DNA of 9,863 bases from SIAJ01 sp035258765 (GCA_035258765.1 DATFWZ010000197.1:1-9863); one strand, 5' to 3'; positions 1-7,721 are shown, counted from the first letter of the stretch. Made by a program: numbers and translations. The notes: a model not told the origin generated them from the sequence alone.

Positions 1-3000
1 TTCGATAACGGCAACGGAACGTTCACGGTGCTCATGAACCACGAGCTGGTCAGCACCGAGGGTGTCACCCGCGCCCACGGGGGCATCGGTGCGTTCGTCT
101 CCGAGTGGGTGATCGACAAGAACACCCTCCAGGTCTACAGCGGCCAGGACTTGATGCAGACCGCCGTCCTGAACGGCTCGACTTCCCTCAACTTCAGCCG
201 GTTTTGCTCGGCCGACCTGCCCGAATTCACGGCGTACTTTGACCCCGGCAGCCTGCTGGGCACGACCGACCGCATCTTCATGGACGGTGAGGAGGTGGCC
301 GGCGGCCGGGCGATGGGGCACGTCGTCACCGGTTCGTTCGCGGGCACCAGCTACGAGCTGCCCCTGCTCGGTCGGTTCGCCCACGAGAACACCCTCGCCA
401 ATCCGTTTGCCCAGCCCCTCACGATTGTCGCGGGAACAGATGACACGACGCCTTCGCCGACCAACACCGGCGGCAAGATCTACATCTACGTCGGCACCAA
501 GACCAATTCCGGGACGCCGGTTGACAGGGCCGGCCTGACCAACGGCTTCAACTACGCGATCCAGGTCGACAGCCTCGCCGTCGAGTCGCGAACCTCGGGC
601 CTTGCCTCCAGCGGCCCGTTGACCACCGCCGGACGCTTTAGCCTGGTGGACCCGGCCCTTGGCGGCACCCAGTTCCTGCGCCCTGAAGACGGCGCCTGGG
701 ACCCCCTCCATCCCAGCGACTTCTACTTCGTTACCACCGACCGTCTCGACCAGGTGCAGGACGGACTCGGTACGCAGGTCGGCCGCAGCCGGCTCTGGCG
801 GGCTCGGTTCGACAGCATCACGAATCCCACCGCGGGCGGCACCCTCGAGATGATGCTAGACGGCACCGAGGGCGGCAACATGTACGACAACATCACGGTC
901 GACAAGACCGGCCACATCATCCTGCTCGAGGACGTCGGCAACGCGGCTCACCTCGGCAAGGTGTGGACGTACGACATCGCCAACGACCGCATCTTCCAGC
1001 TCGCCAGTCACGACCCGGCCCGGTTCGGCAACGTCGGCGTGCCGGCGACGGCCCCCTTCAACCAGGACGAGGAGTCCTCGGGCGTCATCGACGTCTCATC
1101 AATCTTCGGCCCCGGCACCTACCTGGTCGACGTACAGGCGCACTACCCGATCAACGCGGCCAACCCCAACGGCTTCAGCAATCCCAACGAGCTGGTCGAG
1201 GGTGGCCAGTTGCTGCTGATGCAGGTCACTCCGACCGTCTCGTTCCTCGGGGTCGGGGCCGGCGACGCCACCAGCAGCGACGCGATCCTTTGGACGCGAG
1301 CCCAGGACGTCTCCAGCTCGGCCGGAGTCGCCCTCATGGCCCAGGTGTCCACCGACCCTACCTTCGCCACGGGGCTGGCGACCTTTGCCGGCGTGACCGA
1401 CCCGGCGCACGACTTCACGATCCACGTTGACGCCACCGGACTGCAACCCGGCACGCGGTATTACTACCGCTTCGTGGCGAGCGACAACACGATCAGCCAG
1501 GTCGGCACTTTCGTGACCGCCCCGGCGGCGACGGCAAGCGCGCCGGTGAGCCTCGGCTTCACCGGCGACGCCGACGGCCTGATGCGCCCGTATGACGCCA
1601 CCAACAGCCCCAACTTCACCACGCCCTCCGAATCAGGAGTCGGTTCCGACAACTTCGACTACTTCGTCTGGCTCGGCGACACGATCTACGAGACGGCCAG
1701 CGGGCAGGCGACGCCGAACAGCTCGCCGGCCGTCAACAACACGCCCGTCGTCGCGGAGTACTGGCGCAAGTACCGCGAGCAGTTCCTGCCAGTCAGCAGC
1801 GGGTCCTACCCCGGCCTGACGAACTTCTTCAACTCCACCGGCCACTACACGCTCCTGGACAATCACGAGCTGGGCAACCGCCAGTTCATCAACGGCGGCG
1901 CCCCGGCCGGCGCCCCGTTCAATACGACCGACCCGCAATTCGATGTGAACACGACCGGCACGTACATGCACAACACGACCGGTTTCAAGACCACGGAACA
2001 GGCCTACACCGACTACCAGTCGATCCGCGTCGATACGGTCAGCGCGGCCAGCGACCCGCGCTCCGACGGCACCCAGAAGCTCTACTTCGCCCAGCAGTGG
2101 GGGGCGAACAGCACTTTCATCAACGTCGACGACCGGACCAACCGCGACATCCGCCTGCGAAAGGCGTCGGGAACCGGTACCGCCGACGACACCGGCGATC
2201 GCGCGGACAACCCCGGACGTACGATGCTGGGCGCCACCGAGCTGCAGTGGCTCAAGGACTCCCTGGCCGACGCCCAGGCCAAGGGCATTACCTGGAAGAT
2301 CGTGGCGACCTCCTCGCCGATCGACCAGACTGGCGCGATCGGCAGCGGCGACGACGGCGGCAAGTCGTGGATCGGCGGCTACCGGGCCGAGCGCAACGAG
2401 TTGTTGAAGTTCATCGACGACAATGACATCGACCACGTCGTCTTCTTCAGCACTGACGACCACCAGCTGCGCGTGAACGAGCTCGGCTACTTCACGCAGT
2501 TCACCACGAATACACTCGGCTACCCGGCCCCGGTCCAGTCCAGCTACGTCCGCGTGCCGGGGGCCATGTCCGTCGTCGCCGGCCCGATCGGCGCCACCGG
2601 CCCGGACACGATCACGGACCACAGCTTCGCCAACATCAAGTCGCTGGCGGACGCCCTGGTCGCCTCGGAAACCGCTGCCGGCGTTGACCCGATCGGCCTC
2701 GACGCCGCGTTCCCTGGCCTGAAGAACGTTACCCGCGAAGGCGACCCGAACGCCGGTACCGACCCGACCGGCTTCGACTTCTACTCGCCCGACACGTTCA
2801 ACTACGCGACTCTGAATGTCTCGGCCGACGGCTCGACCCTCTCGGTCGGGGTCAAGGGCATCAACTCGTACGCGGTGAACACCTTCCCGCAACCGGGAGC
2901 TAGCAACCCGGTCCGCGACATCCTGAAGTTCGATATCGAGCTGGCGCACGTGAACGTCGCGGTTGCCACGGCGACGGCCACCGCGGGGGGCACGACCACG

Positions 3001-3645
3001 TTGTCCGCGACCCTGACGGACGCCGGCACGCAGGCCCCCCTCGCAGACCGGGCCCTGGTGTTCTCGTTGAACGGCAACGTCGTCGGAACGGCGACGACCG
3101 ACAGTCATGGCGTCGCCACGCTCGCCAATGTCGGCGTCACCGGCCTGCTGCCCGGACACTTCGATGGCGCGATTACCGTTCACTTCGTCGGCGACGCGGC
3201 CGACCTGCCCGGCGACGGATCCGGTTCCCTCGACGTGCTGCCGGCGACCGATGTGACCGACCAGGTCCGCGTCAGGAAGCACTTACACAAGAAGGGGCGG
3301 CAGCCCGGGACCTTTTCCACCGACCTGACGATCACGAACCCCATTCGGACCGGCGGCCCGCACAGCTCGACCAGTCCCACGCTGACCGGCCTGTTCGCCA
3401 TTGAGCTCAACAACCTCACGCCCGGCGTCACACTTCAGTCGGCGACGATGGTCGTCAATGGAGTCACCTATGACTTGACGATCACCCACAATGCGGCCGG
3501 CGCCCCGATCATCAACGTCCCGGCCGCGGTGGCGACCAGCCTGTCGGCGGGCCAGTCGTTGCCCACGATCACGCTGGTGTTCAGTAGTTCCGTCGGCAAG
3601 CACTTCGATTTCGACCCGGGGGTGTTCATCGACCCGCTCAGCTGA
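1..3645 (+). CDS. PhoX-like (DUF839) / PhoD-type phosphatase fusion protein, 5' partial
   Basis: The reading frame is open from base 1 and ends at TGA 3643-3645 (1214 residues visible). The first residues, FDNGNGTFTVLMNHEL, already lie inside a domain, so the GTG at 28 is not the true start and the N-terminus with any signal peptide is outside the window. Residues 1 to about 410 match the PhoX/DUF839 propeller type: NHE 13-15, FCSADL with Cys69, GEE 96-98, RPEDGAWDP 227-235, LLEDVGN 308-314. Residues about 413-510 resemble the PhoD N-terminal Fn3-like domain (VGAGDATSSDAILWTR, 418-433). Residues about 515-970 are a PhoD-type metallophosphatase with GDADG 522-526, LGDTIYE 558-564, LDNHELGN 619-626 and STDDHQL 817-823. 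Residues about 981-1080 look like a bacterial Ig-like domain, followed by a beta-rich tail. Inferred role: extracytoplasmic phosphomonoesterase or phosphodiesterase releasing phosphate. PhoD enzymes of this fold use Fe and Ca; activity here is inferred. The fusion of the two phosphatase-type modules is the odd feature. Confidence 0.88.
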   Translation, partial: FDNGNGTFTVLMNHELVSTEGVTRAHGGIGAFVSEWVIDKNTLQVYSGQDLMQTAVLNGSTSLNFSRFCSADLPEFTAYFDPGSLLGTTDRIFMDGEEVAGGRAMGHVVTGSFAGTSYELPLLGRFAHENTLANPFAQPLTIVAGTDDTTPSPTNTGGKIYIYVGTKTNSGTPVDRAGLTNGFNYAIQVDSLAVESRTSGLASSGPLTTAGRFSLVDPALGGTQFLRPEDGAWDPLHPSDFYFVTTDRLDQVQDGLGTQVGRSRLWRARFDSITNPTAGGTLEMMLDGTEGGNMYDNITVDKTGHIILLEDVGNAAHLGKVWTYDIANDRIFQLASHDPARFGNVGVPATAPFNQDEESSGVIDVSSIFGPGTYLVDVQAHYPINAANPNGFSNPNELVEGGQLLLMQVTPTVSFLGVGAGDATSSDAILWTRAQDVSSSAGVALMAQVSTDPTFATGLATFAGVTDPAHDFTIHVDATGLQPGTRYYYRFVASDNTISQVGTFVTAPAATASAPVSLGFTGDADGLMRPYDATNSPNFTTPSESGVGSDNFDYFVWLGDTIYETASGQATPNSSPAVNNTPVVAEYWRKYREQFLPVSSGSYPGLTNFFNSTGHYTLLDNHELGNRQFINGGAPAGAPFNTTDPQFDVNTTGTYMHNTTGFKTTEQAYTDYQSIRVDTVSAASDPRSDGTQKLYFAQQWGANSTFINVDDRTNRDIRLRKASGTGTADDTGDRADNPGRTMLGATELQWLKDSLADAQAKGITWKIVATSSPIDQTGAIGSGDDGGKSWIGGYRAERNELLKFIDDNDIDHVVFFSTDDHQLRVNELGYFTQFTTNTLGYPAPVQSSYVRVPGAMSVVAGPIGATGPDTITDHSFANIKSLADALVASETAAGVDPIGLDAAFPGLKNVTREGDPNAGTDPTGFDFYSPDTFNYATLNVSADGSTLSVGVKGINSYAVNTFPQPGASNPVRDILKFDIELAHVNVAVATATATAGGTTTLSATLTDAGTQAPLADRALVFSLNGNVVGTATTDSHGVATLANVGVTGLLPGHFDGAITVHFVGDAADLPGDGSGSLDVLPATDVTDQVRVRKHLHKKGRQPGTFSTDLTITNPIRTGGPHSSTSPTLTGLFAIELNNLTPGVTLQSATMVVNGVTYDLTITHNAAGAPIINVPAAVATSLSAGQSLPTITLVFSSSVGKHFDFDPGVFIDPLS

Positions 3646-3659
3646 TCGAGTGCCATTCA

Positions 3660-3723
3660 CGGGGCTTCTTGGCGTTGGGCTTGAGCCGCTGTCGTGGCCG
3701 AAGCCGAACGGCGAGAAGCCCCG
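3660..3723 (+). terminator. long stem-loop after the phosphatase gene, possible terminator
   Basis: The arms 3661-3682 and 3701-3722 are inverted copies matching at 19 of 22 positions, with one more C-G pair at 3660/3723 and an 18-base loop. The structure begins 15 bases after the stop codon at 3645. It has no T-tract, so it is not a classical intrinsic terminator; it could be Rho-assisted, a 3'-end stabiliser or a repeat unit. The right arm can pair instead with gggcttc at 3730-3736 (7 bp, 8-base loop), so two exclusive folds are possible. Position and pairing are seen directly; the function is inferred. Confidence 0.5.
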
Positions 3724-3744
3724 GGAACTGGGCTTCCGAACCGC

Positions 3745-3773
3745 TTGCCCGCACCCGCCCGGTCGTACATACT
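3745..3773 (+). promoter_or_regulatory. candidate sigma-70-like promoter for the small secreted protein gene
   Basis: TTGCCC at 3745-3750 (4 of 6 to TTGACA) is followed after 17 bases by CATACT at 3768-3773 (4 of 6 to TATAAT), the least GC-rich patch of this spacer. A start near 3780 would give a leader of about 48 bases before the ATG at 3828. Both hexamers are weak and matches of this quality occur by chance, so this is only a candidate. It would make the small gene independent of the phosphatase gene upstream. Confidence 0.3.
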
Positions 3774-3817
3774 CGGGGATCGCTCGCCACCATCTCACAG
3801 GACCCGGCCAACGGGTC

Positions 3818-3823
3818 AGGAGG
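3818..3823 (+). promoter_or_regulatory. Shine-Dalgarno AGGAGG fixing the start at 3828
   Basis: A perfect AGGAGG lies four bases before the ATG at 3828. The frame is open further upstream, but this site, together with the signal peptide that begins right after the ATG, sets the start here. Confidence 0.8.
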
Positions 3824-3827
3824 CAGA

Positions 3828-4199
3828 ATGCCCACGTTCAAATCTCTGCTGGCCGTCGCCCTGGTCGTCTCGGCCGTCGTGCTCGGCTCCGGGCGGGTCG
3901 CGGCCGAGGAGGAGCTGGTCGCGGTCAGCGGCCGGGTCATCCTGAATGGCAAACCGCTCCCCGAGGCGCGAATTATTTTCCACCTCGGCGACGGGCAGTT
4001 CGTCGGGGGCAAGACGGACGACGAAGGGAAGTACAAGGTCACTCGCGTCCCGGCCGGGACTCACAAGGTCACCGTCGAGATGCTCCCCGGTAGCAAGGTA
4101 CGGCTCCCGGACCGGTACAGCTCGGAGGAGCAGTCCGAGCTGAGCGTCCAGGTGAAGAAGGGGGCCAACGAGATCGACCTGGATCTTCGCTCCAAGTAG
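3828..4199 (+). CDS. small secreted protein with carboxypeptidase-regulatory-like domain
   Basis: A 123-residue protein from ATG 3828 to TAG 4197-4199. It opens with a clear Sec-type signal peptide: MPTFK, a hydrophobic core at about residues 6-22, and a likely cut after VAA (24-26). There is no lipobox cysteine, so it is probably released or surface-associated rather than lipidated. Residues about 31-90 have the pattern of the carboxypeptidase-regulatory / transthyretin-like beta-sandwich: VSGRVILNGKPLPEARIIF (33-51), then TDDEGKY (63-69), VPAGTHKVTVE (74-84). The C-terminal third is charged and ends in beta-strand-like sequence (SELSVQVKKGANEIDLDLR). Planctomycetes encode many such short exported proteins, usually of unknown role; the fold suggests binding or structure, not catalysis. 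It lies 182 bases after the phosphatase gene on the same strand, with its own candidate promoter and a long stem-loop between, so co-transcription is uncertain. Confidence 0.85.
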   Translation: MPTFKSLLAVALVVSAVVLGSGRVAAEEELVAVSGRVILNGKPLPEARIIFHLGDGQFVGGKTDDEGKYKVTRVPAGTHKVTVEMLPGSKVRLPDRYSSEEQSELSVQVKKGANEIDLDLRSK

Positions 4200-4222
4200 T
4201 GCCCGTCGCGCGATGCACGCAC

Positions 4223-4330
4223 CACAGTAGCCCGCACGCTCCACGTGCGGAGCCCCCTCGCAGCGGCGTCGGCTGAACGGTACCCGAGGGCGCAAGTGGG
4301 CTCCGCACGCGGAGCGTGCAGGCTACTCTG
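4223..4330. repeat. REPIN-like inverted repeat between convergent genes
   Basis: Arms 4226-4255 and 4298-4327 are inverted copies matching at 28 of 30 positions, with two more matching bases at each outer end after one mismatch, around a 42-base centre. Each arm is itself dyadic. The left holds ccgcacg / cgtgcgg (4232-4238 and 4244-4250). The right holds gctccg / cggagc (4300-4305 and 4310-4315), overlapping gcacgc / gcgtgc (4305-4310 and 4314-4319). Two inverted small palindromes around a spacer is the architecture of REP doublets (REPINs/BIMEs); a MITE is the alternative, though I see no clear target-site duplication. It fills the gap between a plus-strand gene ending at 4199 and a minus-strand gene ending at 4336, so it could also act as a two-way terminator. 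Copy number cannot be seen in this window. Confidence 0.65.
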
Positions 4331-4335
4331 TCCGA

Positions 4336-7300
4336 TTACTCCGCCGGGCCGCGGGCCCGCAGGCGCTCGAGCGCGGCACGGGCGTCGATTGTCAACCAGG
4401 CGCCCTCGACACCAGACGCCCATTCCTCGAGCACCTTCCGGGCCGCCGCGGTATTCGCTAGCTCCATCGCCTGGACCGCCCGGGAGTGCGTGACGTCGTC
4501 CCGCGACGGCCGCCGCGTGATCCCGGTCAGGACCTTCGTCAGGCGCTCGCGGGCCTCGGCTGTCGGTTTGTCCTGAAGGGCCCGGCGCATCGCGGGCTCG
4601 CACACTACCGCGGCCCGGGTGAGCGCGGCCGAGGCTGTCTCGCGCCGGGCGAACGTCGCATGGTCGAGGTCGGCGATCCAACCCTGGATCGTCTCGGGCT
4701 TCGGCTCGACGACCGGTGGAACTCGTTCCCGCAACCGGTTCGGCCCGTCGGGATCGGCAGCGATGGCCCAGATCGCGGCGCGGGCGTCCTCGGCGCTCTC
4801 CCCGGCCAGTCGCTCGAGCGGCCGGTCGGGGGCTGCCGCGGGCTTGAGGCTCCAGGTATAGGCCACCTGGTCGTAGCCGCCGGTCGCGAGGAGCTTCCCG
4901 TCCAGCGACATCTGGACGGATGCCACGGTCCCGCGGTGCCCGCGGACGCTCGCCACCATTTTGCCGGTCAGCAGCTCCCACACCTTGACCGTTCCCGCGT
5001 CGTCGCCGGTGGACACCAGCCGGCCGTCGGGCGAGACGTCCAGCGCGACTGTGTACTTGCTGCCGGTCGTCCAGGAGGACAGCTCGGCCAGCGAGTCCGC
5101 GTGCCGGACCTGGACTCGACCGTTGCGCGACACGAGGGCCAGGAATCGGCCGTCCGATGTGTACCGGACGTCCATCAGATCGGGCAGGCCGTCCTTGCCC
5201 TTGCTCTCGGAGACGTCCACGATCTTCACCGGCCGCCCCGTCGCTGTATCGAGCACTTGAAGCCCATACCCCCAGTCGCCGGTCCGGCCTCCGCGGCGCA
5301 TGCCGCGGGCCACGTGCCGGCCATCGGCCGAGACGGTCAGTGCCACGGTCGCATCGTAGTCCCTGTCGGTCGGAACGCCGACCCGCCAAACTTCCTTCCG
5401 CGTCTCCGTATCGACGGCGAACAGGCCGCTGTTCACGTGCGAGCAGACGAGCCGCCGGCCGTCCGGCGTGAAGACCATGCCCTGGACCGAGTGGAAGTGC
5501 TGGTCCGGCACCGGGCCCGAAATCTTCGTCGCCGCCAGCTCCTTGCCAGCGGCCAGGTCCCACCAGAACATCTTCCCCTCGGGCCGGGTGGCTACCAGGG
5601 TCCGGCCGTCGGGCGACACAGCGAACGTGTACCAGTCGGTCCCGTCCCGCCAGCGCGGCACCTCCTGCACCTTTCGCCCGGTCCTGGCGTCGAACACGTC
5701 GATGGTGCCCATCCTGTCGCCGACGATGACCCGGCTGCCGCGGGAAGTAAAGACCGCCTGGACGGCCTTGTGGAACCCGGTGGCGAGCGAGATTTCGCGG
5801 TTGGTCGTCAGGTCCCACCGGCGGATCAGGCCGTCCTGCCCGGCCGACGTCAGGACCTTGGCGTCCGGGTCCACGTGCCAGAGACCGCCCGAGAACGCGC
5901 CCAGCAGCTTCCCGGTGGCCACATCACTCCGGGTCAAGCCGCCCCAGAGATCGAACGCGAATAGGGACTTGCTGTCCGGGGCGAACTTGAGGCCCGTCGG
6001 GTGGAGGCCGGATGTCAGCTCGACCACTCGCGGCTTGGCCCCCGGCGCCAGGGCCACGACCGCGACTCTCGCGTCGGCGCGCTGGTAGGCCAGGTGCGAC
6101 AGGTTCGGGGCGACTGCGTACCGCATGACGTCGGGGATCGAGATTCCCGTCCGGAACTGGGCGGCCGGGTCGGGCTCCTTGGGCTTGTAGAAGTCGGTGA
6201 TCCCGGTCTCGAACGTCTTGAGGTCCTTGCCCGTCTCGACGTCCGCGACGCGCACGACCAGGGCCCCGTCCTTGCCCGCGCCCACGACGAAAAACACGGG
6301 CCGGTCGTTCCAGGCTTCGAGCGTGTTCCCCGCGGCCGCGGTCGCAAAGACCTCGGCGCCGGTCCGCGCGTCGAACCCTTTGGCGAGCCCGCCAGCGATC
6401 CCGACGACCCGCTTGCCGTCCGGGGTGAACTGGCACTCGGCAAAGCTCTCCTTGGCGCCGAGCGCCCGCAGCTCCTTGCCGGTGGCCTGGTCGAACAGGT
6501 GGATGCCCGGCCCGCCGTCGAGGACGGCGACCAGCGATCCGTCCGGGCTGATCCGCGGCCGGGGGACGGTGTTGTTCCGCACCGGCATGAGCTGGCGGGG
6601 CAAGCCGGTGTCGAGGTTCCACAGCTCGACCCCGTCCGTCCCGGAGACGAACCAGCGGCCGTCTTTGGAGTACGACCCGGACCAGAACCTCATGCTGGCC
6701 CGGTAGCGGACGGTCCCGAACCGGGCCAGCGCGCCCGACGGCAGGGGCTCGGCGACTTCGCCTGCCTTCGACGGTGTTTCCTTCTCTTTCACTTCGGCCG
6801 GCGGGGCCTTCGGGTCCGGCTTCGGAGTCTGCCCGGCGAGCGCGACGATGCCCCACCCGAGCCCGCCCACCGCGACGGCGGCCGCGAGCCACTTCGCGGT
6901 CCCGGCCACCGGCGGCGCCACCGACAACGCGCGGACCGCGGCCTCGGGTGGCTGATGGGCGAGCCGCGCGCACGCCGACTCGAGCGCCGGTGACACGCGG
7001 GCGGTCAGCCGGCCCGTCAGGAGGGTGGTCGCGCCCAGGAGGCCGGGCCCAACTCCGCGGCGCACGAGCCGGGCCTTCAATAGACCCCGGGCCTGGTCGA
7101 GTCGGCGCTTCACCGTGCTGAGCGACCAGCCGAGCCGGTCCGCGGCCTCGTCGCGGGTCAGGTCCTCGAAGTAACAGAGCAGGATAGGGAGCTTCAGTCG
7201 CGGCGGGAGGCGGTGGACTTCCGCGTCGAGCAGCCGTCGGACCTCGCGCCAGGATGCGTCCGCGAGCGGGTCGTCGGGTGCGGTTGGGACCGGCAAGTTG

Positions 7301-7638
7301 TCGGGTGGGGGGGCCGACTCGGTGGCGGCCTTTCGGGCGGTCCGGTACGCCACGGCGTGGAGCCAGGCGGGAAGGGTCTTGGCCTGGCGGATCGACCCGG
7401 CCTTGCGCGCGAGGGTCCAGAAGGTCGCCTGGACCGCGTCGTCCGCTTCCGGGCGCGGGCCGAGGACGCGCCGGCATACGCCTGTCACCAGCGGCACGTA
7501 CCGCCGGACCAGCTGGGCAAACGCTTCCTCGTCCCGTTGTCGGTGGTAGCGGCGGAGGGCCTCGGCGTCCTCGATCGCATGGACGTTGGTGACCAGGCGG
7601 TCGAGCACGGGTCGGATGATCTTGGGCCGAAGCGGCAC
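4336..7638 (-). CDS. membrane-anchored ECF-type sigma factor fused to WD40 repeats
   Basis: A 1100-residue protein from GTG 7636-7638 to TAA 4336-4338. Residues about 29-103 are sigma-70 region 2 (DEEAFAQLVRRYVPLVTGVC, DDAVQATFWTLARKA, LPAWLHAVAYRTARKA). Residues about 140-192 are region 4 with a helix-turn-helix (LPPRLKLPILLCYFEDLT, DEAADRLGWSLSTVKRRL). One hydrophobic helix, about 250-268, is followed by a Pro/Lys/Glu-rich linker (270-300). From about 305 to 935 I count fourteen WD40-type blades with SPDG-like and LWD-TGK-like motifs, enough for two seven-bladed propellers. Residues 938-1100 form a helical, HEAT-like domain shared with the neighbouring protein. Sigma factors with a membrane helix and WD40 tail are a known planctomycete theme; the ligand and target promoters are unknown. 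The predicted layout is sigma inside and propellers outside. It lies 83 bases after the upstream WD40 gene on the same strand. A GTG at codon 11 is a less favoured alternative start. Confidence 0.92.
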   Translation of the reverse strand: MPLRPKIIRPVLDRLVTNVHAIEDAEALRRYHRQRDEEAFAQLVRRYVPLVTGVCRRVLGPRPEADDAVQATFWTLARKAGSIRQAKTLPAWLHAVAYRTARKAATESAPPPDNLPVPTAPDDPLADASWREVRRLLDAEVHRLPPRLKLPILLCYFEDLTRDEAADRLGWSLSTVKRRLDQARGLLKARLVRRGVGPGLLGATTLLTGRLTARVSPALESACARLAHQPPEAAVRALSVAPPVAGTAKWLAAAVAVGGLGWGIVALAGQTPKPDPKAPPAEVKEKETPSKAGEVAEPLPSGALARFGTVRYRASMRFWSGSYSKDGRWFVSGTDGVELWNLDTGLPRQLMPVRNNTVPRPRISPDGSLVAVLDGGPGIHLFDQATGKELRALGAKESFAECQFTPDGKRVVGIAGGLAKGFDARTGAEVFATAAAGNTLEAWNDRPVFFVVGAGKDGALVVRVADVETGKDLKTFETGITDFYKPKEPDPAAQFRTGISIPDVMRYAVAPNLSHLAYQRADARVAVVALAPGAKPRVVELTSGLHPTGLKFAPDSKSLFAFDLWGGLTRSDVATGKLLGAFSGGLWHVDPDAKVLTSAGQDGLIRRWDLTTNREISLATGFHKAVQAVFTSRGSRVIVGDRMGTIDVFDARTGRKVQEVPRWRDGTDWYTFAVSPDGRTLVATRPEGKMFWWDLAAGKELAATKISGPVPDQHFHSVQGMVFTPDGRRLVCSHVNSGLFAVDTETRKEVWRVGVPTDRDYDATVALTVSADGRHVARGMRRGGRTGDWGYGLQVLDTATGRPVKIVDVSESKGKDGLPDLMDVRYTSDGRFLALVSRNGRVQVRHADSLAELSSWTTGSKYTVALDVSPDGRLVSTGDDAGTVKVWELLTGKMVASVRGHRGTVASVQMSLDGKLLATGGYDQVAYTWSLKPAAAPDRPLERLAGESAEDARAAIWAIAADPDGPNRLRERVPPVVEPKPETIQGWIADLDHATFARRETASAALTRAAVVCEPAMRRALQDKPTAEARERLTKVLTGITRRPSRDDVTHSRAVQAMELANTAAARKVLEEWASGVEGAWLTIDARAALERLRARGPAE

Positions 7639-7646
7639 GGCGGATA

Positions 7647-7650
7647 CCTC
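7647..7650 (-). promoter_or_regulatory. Shine-Dalgarno for the sigma-WD40 gene (GTG start)
   Basis: On the minus strand GAGG lies eight bases before the GTG at 7638, which supports this start over the GTG at codon 11. A second purine-rich stretch, GGGAGG at 7661-7666, is too far upstream to serve this start. Confidence 0.55.
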
Positions 7651-7669
7651 GGAAAGGTCGCCTCCCGCT

Positions 7670-7675
7670 ATTAAA
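7670..7675 (-). promoter_or_regulatory. candidate -10 element upstream of the sigma-WD40 gene
   Basis: The minus strand reads TTTAAT, 5 of 6 to TATAAT, in an otherwise very GC-rich spacer. The nearest -35-like hexamer, CTGACC (7698-7703), is 22 bases away, which is too far for an ordinary sigma-70 promoter, so a -10-only or alternative-sigma promoter would be needed. Transcription from here would leave a leader of about 25 bases. The gene may also be read through from the upstream WD40 gene. Confidence 0.25.
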
Positions 7676-7721
7676 GTGCTTCGGCGGCGGCCGCGCGGGT
7701 CAGGTTTTTTGAGCGCTCCGC

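Noticed and set aside
28..30. GTG as start codon of the phosphatase-type gene
   Set aside because: The nine codons before it are open in frame and encode FDNGNGTFT, which belongs to the conserved block leading into LMNHEL. The gene continues off the left edge.
1633..3282. 549-codon open frame on the minus strand
   Set aside because: It is fully antisense to the phosphatase-type coding sequence, rich in Arg/Val/Gly/Asp as expected for a complementary frame of a GC-rich gene, and shows no recognisable domain.
3669..3827. N-terminal extension of the small secreted protein
   Set aside because: The frame is open, but the extension would cross the stem-loop and put 53 unmotivated residues before a textbook signal peptide; AGGAGG directly before the ATG at 3828 fixes the start.
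4061..5818. 585-codon open frame on the minus strand, and a 492-codon plus-strand frame at 4486-5964
   Set aside because: Both overlap the sigma-WD40 gene in other frames, have low-complexity Arg/Pro/Gly-rich composition and no domain; the sigma-WD40 frame has clear motifs over the same bases.
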